From Quercus robur (lineage: Eukaryota > Streptophyta > Magnoliopsida > Fagales > Fagaceae), in assembly GCF_932294415.1 (NCBI RefSeq), contig NC_065536.1, positions 7,252,474-7,316,473 on the forward strand: a stretch of 64,000 bases of DNA, read 5' to 3'. The stretch's first letter is position 1; each line of letters starts with the position of its first letter. Below, piece by piece: positions 9,310 through 20,200 of this stretch. Made by a program: the position numbers and the translations under genes. Below the pieces are notes generated by a model. It saw only the letters and a list, made by a program, of their open reading frames with translations, searched no databases and had not been told where the DNA came from.

Positions 9310-10761
9310 TTGAACAATGATTTAGCTACAACGGAATACATCATTGCTGCAAAATTCTTAACAAAGCGAGCCCTCAATATTGAAGCAATTGCAGCAACTT
9401 TCAAACCACTATGGCGATCTAGGAATGGGTTCAAGGTGAAAAATATGGGCAACCATGTTATTCTTTCCACTTTTGACAATGAGGCAGAGGTGGAGACAAT
9501 TATGGCAAATGAGCCTTGGACTTTTGATAAGCACCTTATGGTGCTTCAGCGATACAGTAAAGAATCAGAAGGGGAGAATATGCCTTTTAAACATACCCAC
9601 TTTTGGGTGCAACTACATGGCATCCTAATCAGATTCATGAATCCCAGAGTGGCAGAAGGTTTGTGCGAAATAGCCAGGCAGGTACTACGCCATCCAAACA
9701 CTCTAATTGAAGACGGAGGCGGCTTTATGCGAGTGCATGTACGGGTTGATATATCGCAGCCCTTATGTAGAGGCAGGGTGGTGACCTTCAAAGAAAAAAA
9801 GGAGCAATGGGTGTCGTTTAAATATGAACACTTGCCAAATCTTTCTTATTGGTGTGGTTGTCTAACACATTCTGACCATGACTGTGACCTGTGGATTGAC
9901 AGTGCAGGTACTTTGGAGGAGAAAGATAAACACTATGGCTCTTGGCTACGGGTTGCTCCTTTCAGGGGTTCATGCAAGACAGTGGTAATGGCCCCAGGTT
10001 TCTATGAGAGAAAGGAAACAGGCGCAGGCCGAAGCAGCACCACACGTACTCCCCGGTGGACGCCAGCGGCAAAAATTGAGGTGGTTGATCAGACATCTAC
10101 TGACACGGAAAAGGCAGGTGCATTGAAGGCGGACATGTCAGTTTCAAACTTCAAATCACCTTTCCAAAAGGAGAACAACCTTGTTGGCCAAGCCCAACGT
10201 AACCCAGAATTGATGCCCACACATAAAAACTTAGATACGTTTGAGGAACAGATAAATGCCATTGATTGTGCTCTGAATAATTTTGAGATACCTGGAGGAG
10301 GAAATCACACCCAAAATAAATTGTCAAGAAACATGCCTTTCCCAAATAACCCCATAAATACCAAAAATACCCCCTTGACCACTCAAACAACACCTCAGCC
10401 CGAAATATCTTCCCATATCCCACCTTTTACTCTACATAACTCTTTGGAGCCCACACTACCCAAAATATCCTCCCATATCCCACCTTTTACTCCTAATAAC
10501 TCTCTGGAGCCCACATTACCCAAAATACTTCCTCATGCACCAACGTTAATCCCACCACCTTCCTCCCATATCCCACATTTTACTCCTAATAACTCTCTAG
10601 AGCCCACACAACCCAAAATACTTGCCCATGTACCAACGTCAAACCCACCACCTTCCTCCTATCCTCAAAACTCCCCAGACATCCCCATTCCAACCAAATT
10701 TCATTACACCACTCACTCCCTAAGTACATGGAAGAGAATCATCAGAACTGATAGGGAATAA
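9310..10761 (+). CDS. LINE ORF1 protein (DUF4283-like plus CCHC-type knuckle)
   Basis: An open frame of 483 residues. Residues about 10-85 carry the plant LINE ORF1 fold (FKPLWRSRNGFKVKNMG, then FDNEAEVETIMANEPWTFDK). Residues about 170-195 hold a zinc-knuckle-like segment, YWCGCLTHSDHDC. The first Cys of the usual CX2CX4HX4C appears replaced by Ser, so the knuckle may be impaired. The C-terminal third is proline-rich and contains internal tandem repeats: SSHIPPFT...NSLEPT units of 20 and 31 residues at 10405-10640. ORF1 proteins bind the element RNA in the retrotransposition particle. The frame has no ATG right at its first codons in the usual context, so the start is approximate. Likely not functional on its own, because ORF2 is broken. 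Confidence 0.85.
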   Translation: MNNDLATTEYIIAAKFLTKRALNIEAIAATFKPLWRSRNGFKVKNMGNHVILSTFDNEAEVETIMANEPWTFDKHLMVLQRYSKESEGENMPFKHTHFWVQLHGILIRFMNPRVAEGLCEIARQVLRHPNTLIEDGGGFMRVHVRVDISQPLCRGRVVTFKEKKEQWVSFKYEHLPNLSYWCGCLTHSDHDCDLWIDSAGTLEEKDKHYGSWLRVAPFRGSCKTVVMAPGFYERKETGAGRSSTTRTPRWTPAAKIEVVDQTSTDTEKAGALKADMSVSNFKSPFQKENNLVGQAQRNPELMPTHKNLDTFEEQINAIDCALNNFEIPGGGNHTQNKLSRNMPFPNNPINTKNTPLTTQTTPQPEISSHIPPFTLHNSLEPTLPKISSHIPPFTPNNSLEPTLPKILPHAPTLIPPPSSHIPHFTPNNSLEPTQPKILAHVPTSNPPPSSYPQNSPDIPIPTKFHYTTHSLSTWKRIIRTDRE

Positions 10762-10916
10762 GTTTTACCAAATATAGAACCGGTGAAGCAGAAAAGAGGA
10801 GCACCATCTGATACACATCAGACTGAGTTACCAAATAAGAAACTTGCAGTTTCTCAATCTGATCATGAAAATATCTAGATATTGGCGAAGGCTGGTTACC
10901 AGCCCTGCTAGAAGCA

Positions 10917-13900
10917 ATGAGTCTCTTAGTGTAGAACTGTCGTGGGTTTGGGAACCTATGTACAGAAGATCAACTCGCAGACATGGTGTGGGCAAAAGAT
11001 CCCTCGGTTGTGTTTATAGCCGAAACATGGACCGATAGAGCAAGGCTGGAATTAGTTCAGAGGAAAATTCAATTCAAGCACATGTTTGAAGTACCAAGAA
11101 GGAATAAGGCAGGGGGTCTGGTACTGTTTTGGAAGGAAGATTTCAAGTTAGATATTGAAACTTTCTCTCCTAATCATATTGATACCACTATAAACAAAAA
11201 CCAGGAAAATGAATGGAGATTCATTGGTTTTTACGGCAAACCCGACACACAAAAACGGCATGAGTCTTGGACCAAGTTGAGACAGTTGAAGAGAAGGAGT
11301 AGTTCACCTTGGCTATGCACTGGTGATTTTAATGAAATCACGCCACAGTCGGAAAAACAGGGGGTAGAACAAGACCACAAGGCCAAATGCAGTTATTTAG
11401 AAATATCCTTAATGAATGTGAATTTATGGATTTAGGATTCGTGGGCTTCCCATTTACTTGGCACAAACATTACCTGGATTTCACTGTGTGGGAAAGGTTG
11501 GACAGAGCTATGGTGACAAATGAGTGGTTCACAATGTTTCCGGATACAAAAATTTAGCACTTAGACACAAAAAACTCTGATCATAAACCATTATGGATCA
11601 CACCTGAAGGTATGGATTCAGGTTTTCAAAAACCATTTCGCTTTGAACAAATGTGGATGACGGAAAAGGGCTGTAGCGATACAATAGAAGCAGTATGGTA
11701 AGAGCAAGTGACTGACCCATGGGATACAAGGGTGGTGAAAAAGATTGATAAGTGTGGCATTGAACTAGCACAATGGAGTAAGAAGTCTTTTGGAAGTGTG
11801 AAATGAGAACTGTAACAAAAAAGAAAAGCTTTATAGCAGGCGGAGAGGGACTTGATACGTACAGGGGACTCAAGAAGGATGAGATTTTTGGAGGCTGAGA
11901 TTAATAAGCTTCTTGACAAGGAAGCTAAAATGTGGGCACAACAAGCAAAAATCCTATGGCTAAAAGTCGGGGATCAAAATACCAAATTTTTCCACACTAG
12001 AGCTTCCTAACGATGGCGACGTAATTACATTACAAAGTTGTATGATCCCACGGGTAGGTGGTGCACTAGACAATTTGAGGTGAATGAAATCATTGTAAAC
12101 TTCTATAATGATCTTTTCACAACCGCCAACCGGGGAGGGATGGAGGAAGTTTTGGAGAATATACCTCATGTAGTCACTGATGATATGAATGAAATGTTGC
12201 TCTTAGATTTCACTATTGGAGAGGTTGAAATGGCATTAAAATAGATGGCACCCTTGTAGTCACTCGGCCCCGACGGTATGCCTCCATTATTTTACTAAAG
12301 TTACTGGTCTTTGATTAGGTCTGATGTTGCTCAAACTATATTGCACTATCTAAACACAAGTACTTTGCCTCAATCACTTTGTCACTCTTTTATAACTTTG
12401 ATCCCTAAAGTGAAGAACCCTGAATATGTGACACAATTTAGATCCATAAGTTTGAGTAATGTTTTGTATCGGATTTTGGCTAAAGTCCTAGCTAATAGAC
12501 TGAAAACTATCATGCCCCATATTATTTCTGATCATCAAAGTGCTTTTATACCTAACCGCTTGATTTCAGATAACATCCTAGTGGCTTTTGAAACTTTACA
12601 CCCCATGATGAATCATACCAAAGGCAAAACAGGTTTTATGACTTTAAAACTTGATATGAGTAAGGCCTACGACAAAGTTGAATGGTCCTACATGGAGAAA
12701 GTTTTGTGGAAGATGAGTTTCAATGAGAGATGGGTACAACTTATGATGCTTTGCATTACTACTGCATCCTACTCGATTTTGATTAATGGGGAGCCCCATG
12801 GAGAGATCTCACCCACAAGGGGACTTCGGCAAAGCGATCCCCTTTCGCCTTATCTTTTTCTCATGTGTACTGAGGGATTACATGGTTTGATATGGAAGGC
12901 AGCCACAAATGGAGACATTCAAGGAGTGTCTATTTGCCAAAATGAACCCAAAATTACTCATCTCCTCTTCGCTGATGATAGCTTGATTTTTTGTCTAGCA
13001 AGAGAGAGTGAATGCCAAAGCTTGTTGGATGTATTGGCCACATATGAAAGAGCATCGAGGCAGCAAATTAATAGAGCCAAAAATACACTTTTCTTTAGTA
13101 AATCCACATTAGGAGATATACAAACTTTGATCAAGGACATGCTTGGAGTTATAGTGATATATCACTATGAGAAGTATTTGGGCCTCCCCTCTCTTGTTGG
13201 CAGGAATAAAAAGGAGAGTTTCACTCACATCAAGCAACAAATATGGAAGAAGCTACAAGGGTGGGAAGTAAAGCTTCTATCTCAAGTGGGTCGTGAAGTT
13301 TTGACCAAGGCCGTTGCACAAGGCTTACCCACCTATACCATATGTTGTTTTAAGCTTCCCACTACTCTATGTCATGAAATAGAATCCTTGATTTGTAGAT
13401 TTTTTTGGGGTCAAAGGGGTGATCATAGAAAAATTCATTGGATGAAGTGGCAAGACCTATGTAAACCAAAAAATCAGGGAGGTATGGGGTTTAAAGATCT
13501 CGCCTTGTACAATGACGCACTTTTGGCAAAACAAACTTGGAGGTTGCTACATGACACTCAATCCCTTTTTCATAGAGTTTTCAAAGCCAAGTTCTTTCCA
13601 AACTCCACGGTTTTGGAAGCAAAATGTCCACCGAGTGCATCTCACGCTTGGAAGAGCATAATCAAGGGAAGGGATGTGATAAAACGGGGAGGTTTATGGC
13701 GTATTGGGTATGGAAATTTGGTGCTCGTGTGGGGTGATAACTGGCTGCCTACATCTGGATGTCCGAAAGTCATTTCACAAATGGTAAAGGGTGGTGAAAC
13801 AACTAGAGTGGGAGACTTCATTGATCAAGAAAATAGGGTATGGAAAGAAGACTTAATTGATAGAGTATTCTATGATTTTGAGGCATCAATTATCAAAAAG

Positions 13901-14995
13901 ATCCCACTTTGCCGATCCATACAAGATGATATACTAATTTGGCCTTTTAATTCGGACGGGGTCTACTCGGTCAAGTCGGGTTATAGATTCTTGCATGACT
14001 CGTCCCTAGCCTGTCAGCCAAGCTCATCAACATCAAACCCCCTAAAACAGCTCTGGAGCCTTGATGTTCCTAATAAGGTGAAACACCTGATTTGGCGAGC
14101 ATGCAAGGACTCACTCCCTACCAAGAAAAATCTGGTCTGACGTAAAGTTGTTTCTGACAGCCTTTGCGAGATATGTAAGCAGCACGAAGAGGATACCCTT
14201 CATGCCCTTTATTACTGCCTTGAATTGTAGAGCCTATGGACGACGACACCGTCTTGGAACCAGGACACCCTCAAGCAAAAAACATGCTTCACTGACTTTA
14301 TTGTTTCTGTTTTTGTAGGTCTGAAGGAACCCAAGCTCCTCATGGTGGTATTATTGAATTTGTGGAAGCGTAGGAATAACCTCTGCTTAAGCAAGCCTAC
14401 AATCCCACTTAATAAGGTGCTGGAGCACTCTCGGGAGCAACAGATTGAGTCCCACTCCAGCCCCTTACCATCAATCACACCAAGGAGTAAGCTACCAGCG
14501 ATCTGGACACCACTTCCTGAATATTGGTATAAGTTAAATTTTGACGGAGCCATATTTGCAGACAAGGACACAACAAGTATCGGGATTGTTGTGTGTAACT
14601 GTGATGGCCTTGTCATGGCGTCTATAGCGCAACAAATCCCACTGCCACCTTCAGTTATTGAGGTTGAGACCTTAGCAGCAAGACGAGCCCTAGAGTTTGT
14701 CTTGGAGTTGGGTTTCGAGTGAATCATTCTTGAAGGAGATTCAGAGACTTTGTACAAAGCTCTGAAAACAGAGTGCAGTAGCTTCACACCGTACGGGCAC
14801 CGAGTGCAAGATTTACTTTTCCTTAGTGAACACTTTTCAGACTTTAAAATATCTCTTGTACGTAGATAGGGTAATAATATAGCGCACTTTTTAGCAAGAA
14901 AATCACAATTTTTAACACATATGTCAGTCTGGATAGAAGATGTACCACCAGACCTTTTATCTGTATTATAGGCTGATTCCACTAGCCTTCTTTAA
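10917..14995 (+). pseudogene. LINE ORF2: endonuclease, reverse transcriptase, RNase H (broken)
   Basis: ORF2 opens with MSLLV, then TAG replaces the expected Trp before NCRG, the start of the endonuclease. Endonuclease text continues to about 11550 (VFIAETW, GFYGKP, GDFNEI) with frame changes. The longest open part, 12311-14140 (609 residues), holds the reverse transcriptase: FRSISLSNVLYRI, LDMSKAYDKVEW, GLRQSDPLSPYLF and the catalytic LLFADDSL. A zinc-binding tail follows (WRACKDSLPTKKNL). RNase H-like text lies at 14530-14960 (KLNFDGAIF...EVETLAARRAL), with stops after it. Such proteins nick target DNA and copy the element RNA. The YADD-type active site (here FADD) is intact, but nonsense codons at several sites prevent a full-length product. 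Confidence 0.85.
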
Positions 14996-15016
14996 TAATA
15001 CAAATGGTATGTTTCT

Positions 15017-15057
<41 letters not shown>

Positions 15058-15061
<4 letters not shown>

Positions 15062-15360
15062 CCGTGTGAACCCTTAACGCACAACATCTGCATGTGAAAA
15101 AATTTGTCAAGCACAAGGTAATTACTTTATATCCAGATTCAACTATTAAATATCTTCATAACTTACCAATAAACAAAAATATAACCTATCATTAAAAAAA
15201 AAAAGAATATACCCAAACAGTGCTAGGCTTTAGTAGAAACCCAAACAATGCTAGCCCATTTTAGAGCGTGAGAACAATAATGGACAACATTTGTATGAGA
15301 ATTTTTGTCAAGTACACGGTAATTATCATTATATACAGATTTAATTATAAAATATTGTAG
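15058..15360. repeat. about 200-bp tandem duplication flanking the LINE
   Basis: The stretch at about 15065-15155 (GTGAACCC...ACAACATCTGCATGTG...GTCAAGCACAAGGTAATTA) recurs at about 15268-15358 (GTGAGAAC...ACAACATTTGTATGAG...GTCAAGTACACGGTAATTA). The phrase CCAAACAGTGCTAGGCT at about 15213 also recurs upstream of the LINE at about 8878. The LINE and its SINE therefore sit inside an older tandem repeat. Confidence 0.65.
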
Positions 15361-17815
15361 ACAAAAATGTATACCATTTTGTGCATGTGTCCCCCAATGA
15401 TGAACTAGTTGAATGAAGCACAAAAACTCTCAAATCTATATCTCTCTCTCTCTCATTTGTCTTTTTAACTTTGATTTTGATTTTACTTTTATTTGTGGTT
15501 TTATTTTTATTTTATCATTGTATCATTTTTCACCTCTATTTTATCAAATTCTCAATTTAAAAATATTTAATTTTTTGCAATTAAAAAAGACAAAAAAAAA
15601 AAAAAAAAAAAAAAAAAAAACAAAATGAAGAAAAGGGTAAGGTGTGCACTGTGTAGTCTTTTTTGCTGTCAAACCAAAAACAACCAAGCCATGCTCTCTG
15701 TATTTTCATAGAGCCATTGGAAGCTAGAGGGAAAGAATACAAAGCTAACCAGTAGCAATTTATGAAATAACAGGCAGCATGTTAGGAGACATAAGGGGAG
15801 GCTCTCTAGTCTCTAGTGGGTGTAAATGAAAAATCTTTGAGAGAGAGAGTGAGAGATCGAGACTCATGAGCTAGCTCTCTGGTATTCATTGAAAAAACAA
15901 ATATATAACGAACTTTTTCTCTCCAGACATTTCAAATTCTATTCGGAGTCCATTTGTTTTCTTTTCTTGTTCTCGATTTACCATTTCTTTGAATCTCAAA
16001 CTATTTTGAGATAAAAAGTAAGAAAATTTTTTATGAAAATTATGCTCTCTTTAAAAAAAAAAAAAAAAAAAAAAAATCCTTTGGCTTCTCTGTGTTTAAC
16101 GTGTCTTGGAGAAACGACACCGTCTGGCTTTAAGCTTGTTAGGAAAACGGTATCGTTTGCATAAGCGATGTCTCGCGTTATTGGCTGGAGCTTTGGAGTG
16201 AATGAAATAATAAACATGGACATAAGAGATTAAAAGCACCAACGTTCTAGACTATGGGCTTGTTGTTGGGTTATACTTTATTTGGGCTGGTTATTCAGGT
16301 GATGGGCTTGTTAAAATAAATGATCTATCATTAGGTAATCGGCCCATAGATTAAGCTCACCCTTATATTAAACCACATGCTCTTGTTTCGTTGTATTACT
16401 CTCATCACACTCTTAGGTTTTTTATTTTTTATTTTTGGTGATTAGAAAATATAATAATCTCAAATTATAATTAATGTAAATTATTAACTTTTACCAAAAA
16501 AATAAAAGAGTCTATGAACATGCACTTTCTCAAGAAATCTATTACAAAACAAGTTTGGCTTTTCTCGCTCCAAATAGCTACTTAGCCATGCTTCGAGTAA
16601 TAAAATCTATTTTCTTTCACTATTTGAACTTGTTAATTTCATTATCACCTTATTTCTATTACCGCTTGTCTCATCTCATGATTTTGTTTTAGGCAACCAT
16701 GCAATAAAAATAACTACTTGGTTGAGTTGATGTAATAATATTGTGTCCATAAAATAATTAATTAAACATTACATAGCCCTTACTTAGTAAAGACCAGTAG
16801 ATATATCAGACATGTATGGGTGCCTCACACATTTCTACAATGTAATATGACTCCTGAACTTGTCCTTAATAAAACATAGACCATTTTATCCATAGAGCTA
16901 TTTCTAAATAAAAATAGTTTTTGTTTCTTGTTTTATTTTGTCCTTAAAAAGTATTAAAATAAATGGCAACTCATCAGATTCTTCAAAACCCATGATTTCC
17001 AAAAAAAGAAAAAAAAAAACTTCAAAACAATTTTTTCCCCCAAAACCCTTCCAATGGGCGTCATGGGGTGGTGTTTCAGCTCTTCTATAACAAAATTCAT
17101 CATACCTTTAAATTTTCTCATGCCAATACTCTCTATGAACCATCTTTATTTCCTCATAAAAATTGATTGAAAGGTATAGTTAAGATTAAAATTTTGTTAA
17201 CTTTTATTGTGTATTAAATCAAATTTAATTTTTTGCTCGAAAATGTTGTTCAAGCTTATTTTGATCCGGAATCATCTTAAACTTAAACTTCAAGCACTTT
17301 AACTAATCTTGATTGATTACCAGCACAAATTGGTGAGATAATTAATAATTTAATGTTGTCTTCTATTTATTATATTTATATTTTTCTATTTATGTTCTTA
17401 ATATTTAATTATTTTGTATTAATTCATATTCGTTGCCCATTTAATTGGAGGAGCACTACTAGCAAAAGCATGGAATCCCAAAAAAGTAATTTTTCTGTTA
17501 ACTAGGATCATTGTTAACAATTCAACACGTACGTTTAAAGTTTTTAAAACTCTTTTACAAGTTTGTTTGTTTGTTTGTTTTTTTTTCTTCTTGAATTACA
17601 TTTTATATTTGATACTTTGGAAGTTTTGGAAAGTTGTAATTGATTAACTGTATTGGATATTGAATAATTTTAATTTTCTGTAGCATGTAGACAACATGGA
17701 GTAGAAATAGGTTAGTTGGAATTTTAATATCATATGGTGTTGCGATTTTTCCCCTTTCACCGGTGATGTTGTTTAACTGTTTTGTTTTGTTTTGTTTTTG
17801 TTTTGTTTTGGTTTT
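15361..17815. other. no recognisable gene; simple repeats
   Basis: AT-rich DNA with poly-A (15593-15620, 16052-16074), (TTTG) and (TTTTG) runs near 17563 and 17785, and scattered phrases such as GGGCTTGTTG near 16257. Open stretches at 15413 and 15996 are carried by homopolymers. I see no exon structure. Confidence 0.5.
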
Positions 17816-17822
17816 TTTTTTT

Positions 17823-17968
17823 TTTAAATTTTTTTTATTGATATAGTTTCAACCTATGATGTCCGTTTCTAATAATAGTTCTTTATCATCAGACTAAGAC
17901 ACCAATTAGTTTTTGGTGTAGATGAGGATTGAACCCCTAACCTGGCATAAGTTTAACTTGTATGGTGA
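17823..17968 (-). mobile_element. tRNA-derived SINE (family 2), minus strand, truncated
   Basis: The same text as 3840-3989 with substitutions: TTTCAACCTATGATGTCCG, TCATCAGACTAAGACACCAAT, GATTGAACCCC. It lies next to a T run at about 17812-17840 (poly-A of the minus strand). The box A end is diverged. Confidence 0.7.
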
Positions 17969-18559
17969 ACTAATCCCACAAAAGAAGTGACAAAAAAATG
18001 TGTCTAAAGATAAAATTTAAAGTAATTAAAATGTTTTAATTAACCAATGTGATTAAAATATAATATTTTTTCCTAGTCTTTTTCTTTTTCCATGTTAATT
18101 TTAATTTTGATAGTACAACTTGCAACATTACAGTTATAAAAAAAATATTTATGCTCCATCACATAATTATCAAAGCAAGGATTGTTTTGGAGGGGAGGAT
18201 GGGACATAAATGAATGGGATTTTTTTTTTTTTTTAAAAAGAATTGAGATACACCAATGTCAAACACATTGAGACACTGTTTCTTTGATACATGTTTCCTT
18301 TATTAATGTCTTGAAGATGCTTTCCTAAATATACCATTTCTAGATAAATACTAAGACGTTTTGAAAGAATAGAGATACACCAATATCAAATACATTGAAG
18401 CACTTTTTCTATGATCAATGTTTCCTAAATTAATGTCTTATTGACTCTTTTTCTAAAGACACTACCTCTAAACAGATGCAAAGAAAGATGAATAATCCGA
18501 GGGATTTTGCAGGCTAGCATAGTGAGGGGAAAAAATATAATAAGTTAACACACGTTCGA

Positions 18560-19115
18560 AAGAATTTCGGAAACTAGCATCTCGAGTTTTAAAATCTCGA
18601 GATCAATGATGAAAATTGAGACTTTCAAACTCGAGTTCTACTGCTACCGTGGAGCAATTTAGCCACATATATCTCGAGTCTATAAGACTCGAGTTCTAAA
18701 AAGCAAAACCGAGTCTTTGAGACTTGATTTTTGTCGGGGAAATTCCATTAAACTAGCTAAATCTGAAGACTTGGTTTATAAGACTTGAAGAAGAACAAAG
18801 GAAGAGGAAGATGATCTGGTTGGAGATTTGCAGCACCAAAGAAGAACGAAGAGACGTTGGGTGGGCGATCTGGTTGGAGAAGAACGTTGATGGACGATTT
18901 GATCTTTAGCAACTGGGTGGATGATCTGGTCTTCAGCAATGAGGAAGAACGAACAGACGCAAATAGAGGCGAGGAAGAAGAAAGGAAATAAAATGGTGGA
19001 ACTTGAGTCTTAAAAACTCGAGTTCCACGTGGATTTTTTTCCATGTCAAATGCCACAATTTACAAATCGAGACTTAGAAACTCGAGTTTTATCTTGAAAC
19101 TCGAGTTTTAGACAC
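18560..19115. repeat. cluster of CTCGAG palindromes
   Basis: At least six CTCGAG sites fall in about 550 bases, many embedded in small hairpins. One perfect example is CTCGAGTCTATAAGACTCGAG near 18683. Others are CTCGAGTTTTAAAATCTCGAG near 18582 and CTTGAGTCTTAAAAACTCGAG near 19003. This is far above chance in AT-rich DNA and suggests a decayed repetitive element. I do not recognise the family. The minus-strand open stretch at 18757-19056 is low in convincing features. Confidence 0.6.
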
Positions 19116-19130
19116 TCAAGATGCCAGTTT

Positions 19131-19337
19131 TCTAGATTATTTTGAAACGTGACAGCTAACAAAATTGTTTGATATTTAAGGATAATTAGAAAAAAAATTC
19201 TAAATAACCCAGTGGCATTCAAGATGAAAAGTTTTCCCAGATTGTTTCGAAACGTGACAGCTAACAAAATTGTTTGATATTTAAGGTTAATTAGAAAAAA
19301 AATTCTAAATAACCCAGTGGCATTCAGGATGAAAAGT
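19131..19337. repeat. 105-bp direct tandem repeat, two copies
   Basis: The block GAAACGTGACAGCTAACAAA through GGCATTCAAGATGAAAAG occurs twice with a period of 105 bases (GAAACGTG at 19144 and 19249) and only a few differences. It lies directly after the CTCGAG cluster and may belong to the same element. Confidence 0.85.
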
Positions 19338-20012
19338 GTTAAGACTGCTATAATATTAACACTATTTAACAATCATCTTTCAGAATTGAATTATACCAAA
19401 AAATTGGAACATGTATAGCATATAAAAACACACATAATCAAAACAAGAACAGCCATAGATCATTTACTCACGGACCCAAAAGATCAAACAACTTCCACCA
19501 AAAGAGACATCACAAATTAATGCAAAAAAAAAAAAAAAAAAAAATTCCTAAATGCACTATTTAACATCCATGACACAAATTAATGCAAAAAACCCATGTC
19601 TAAATGCAGCAACACACACTCCCTGTTCTGAGTTCCTAAGAAACAGTGGAAAGTTAACTACTATTATTACTGTTAGACATAATTCCAAACAATGTGTTTC
19701 AATATCATATGATGGAGGCAGCCATAGCATCTAGAACCACTTGCCAACTTGAACATGGTATCAACCGAGAACATTGGTTAGAACTATGGTAAGAGAAGAC
19801 TCAACAACAAAGCTTCAACAGGATAAAATAAAAAGAAAATGCAGATTGATGTCAATGAATAGTGTCATAAGGCACACAAAATGACCATTGAAATAGTGGA
19901 AAATATTTTTCTTTTATTGAAGGTAAAACAAAAAGGTATTTTCAAGATGCAGTAGATATAGATATTTCCTTCCCACATTATTAAGATATTATTGGGAATA
20001 GTAGACCATATT
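19338..20012. other. no recognisable gene
   Basis: AT-rich DNA with a poly-A run at 19526-19543 and a short duplicated phrase (CACAAATTAATGCAAAAAA) on either side of it. No exon is visible. Confidence 0.45.
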
Positions 20013-20200
20013 GATTATGGAACTTAAGCGTTCAAGGAGGTATTTTTCTTCAAGATCATTCCTGATATCACTTCTCTTTAGTCCACAAATAATTTCAAGA
20101 ATAATGACCAAAGTTCCAAAACCAAAACTACATGTATCTATCATCTCCAATAGCTGGCCATGAATTGATACTCAGGGGGCTGTATATCCTCTAAAGGATT
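20013..20200 (-). pseudogene. receptor-like protein kinase fragment
   Basis: The minus strand reads PPEYQFMASYW and, after a frame change, DTCSFGFGTLVIILEIICG followed by LKRSDIRNDLEEKYLLERL. This matches kinase subdomains VIII-IX, in which APEY is followed by DV(Y/F)SFG-x-LxLEII-G in plant receptor-like kinases. The conserved Gly-Tyr before APEY is altered, and stop codons separate the two parts. Nothing upstream or downstream on the minus strand extends it. It is therefore a short relic with no function, perhaps carried here by a transposon. Confidence 0.5.

Larger units (their letters stand above)
9040..15057 (+). mobile_element. L1-type LINE retrotransposon, nearly full length
   Basis: A 5' leader of about 270 bases is followed by ORF1 (9310-10761), ORF2 (10917-14995) and a 40-base poly-A tail (15018-15057). 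Domain order is nucleic-acid-binding ORF1, endonuclease, reverse transcriptase, zinc-binding reverse-transcriptase tail, RNase H. That is the order of plant L1-type elements. The 5' boundary is estimated, because no clear target-site duplication could be read. ORF2 has several stops and frame changes, so the copy is not autonomous. Confidence 0.85.
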
